DNA of 6,952 nucleotides from Chloroflexota bacterium (lineage in GTDB: Bacteria > Chloroflexota > Anaerolineae > J102). This document shows, one piece after another, positions 6,728-6,952 of the stretch. A model generated the notes under the pieces. The model searched no databases. It was not told the origin of the DNA and was given only the letters and a program-made list of their open reading frames with translations. The translations under genes and the position numbers were made by a program. The stretch lies in NCBI GenBank assembly GCA_013152695.1, contig JAADFV010000116.1, positions 1 through 6,952 on the forward strand, in the 5' to 3' direction. Positions within the stretch are counted from its first letter, which is position 1. Each line of letters begins with the position of its first letter.

Positions 6728-6952
6728 TCACTCTTTTGCCAAAAAATCCTGAAGTCTTGACCGGACGTGCTTCCCTGTAGAGGTTTGCGCGTCTGTAAAA
6801 TAAGATAGACAGTATTTTGTACCGTCAGTCACCGCATACAATGCTGTTTCCCATCCTTCCTGGAAACTCTTGTTTCCTTCCCATTCATGAGCGTATGTGT
6901 CGGACCCGCGCGCGCATCTTTTATCATCGAATCCTCTCTCTCTGACAATATT
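6728..6952 (-). CDS. Unrecognised protein, C-terminal 74 residues only
   Basis: An open frame enters from the right edge and runs 74 codons to a TGA (6730-6728). It starts with NIVRERGFDDKRC and ends with RSRLQDFLAKE. The composition looks like a real soluble protein: two tryptophans (W24, W34), several tyrosines, a mixed charged and hydrophobic pattern, and an amphipathic end. I do not recognise the family, and no signal peptide or membrane helix is visible in this part. It lies 207 bases upstream of the binding-protein start on the same strand, so it may be an earlier operon member or an independent gene. Regulators and further sugar-degrading enzymes often sit at this position, but nothing in the residues supports either. 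The competing frame gives only a 32-residue peptide. Confidence 0.55.
   Translation of the reverse strand, partial: NIVRERGFDDKRCARGSDTYAHEWEGNKSFQEGWETALYAVTDGTKYCLSYFTDAQTSTGKHVRSRLQDFLAKE

Noticed and set aside
6846..6877. GTTTCC / GGAAAC / GTTTCC repeats that form a 6-base stem with a 4-base loop
   Set aside because: They fall inside the partial coding frame at the right edge, where codon content explains them adequately.

Overview
The window holds one minus-strand sugar-uptake and sugar-cleavage operon plus the tail of an unidentified upstream gene. Reading in the transcribed direction (high to low coordinates): the last 74 codons of an unrecognised protein (6952-6728); a 207-base leader rich in inverted repeats (6727-6521); a lipoprotein substrate-binding protein (6520-5219); an intercistronic stem-loop (5181-5159); a MalF-like permease (5122-4202); a MalG-like permease with an enlarged extracytoplasmic loop (4205-3135); a MalK/UgpC/MsmX-type ATPase (3123-2029); and a GH38 alpha-mannosidase of the cytosolic MAN2C1/Ams1 class, which runs off the left edge and lacks its C-terminal part (2004-1).

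The five operon genes make a coherent CUT1-family carbohydrate ABC importer with a dedicated cytoplasmic hydrolase. The binding protein captures an oligosaccharide outside the membrane, the two permeases and the ATPase dimer bring it in intact, and the alpha-mannosidase removes alpha-linked mannose inside the cell. The likely substrates are alpha-mannosides (for example alpha-manno-oligosaccharides or another mannosylated small molecule). That substrate assignment is inference from gene context. Spacing is tight throughout: a 4-base ATGA overlap between the permeases, 11 bases before the ATPase and 24 before the mannosidase. The one larger gap, after the binding-protein gene, carries a strong GC hairpin.

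The organism is probably a bacterium of the Chloroflexota (Anaerolineae/Caldilineae-like). The main clue is the binding protein's mature N-terminus, a lipobox cysteine followed by a Val/Glu/Lys-rich 'VVEKVVKETVVVEKQVEV' linker, a style I associate with Chloroflexota lipoproteins. The MAN2C1-type GH38 also fits. This is an impression from family knowledge and not a phylogenetic result.

I see no mobile elements, CRISPR arrays, tRNAs or rRNAs. The window is largely a recognisable type of operon. The parts most worth a second look are the extra loop in the MalG-like permease, the structured leader with a perfect but apparently unused Shine-Dalgarno sequence, and the unidentified upstream gene.
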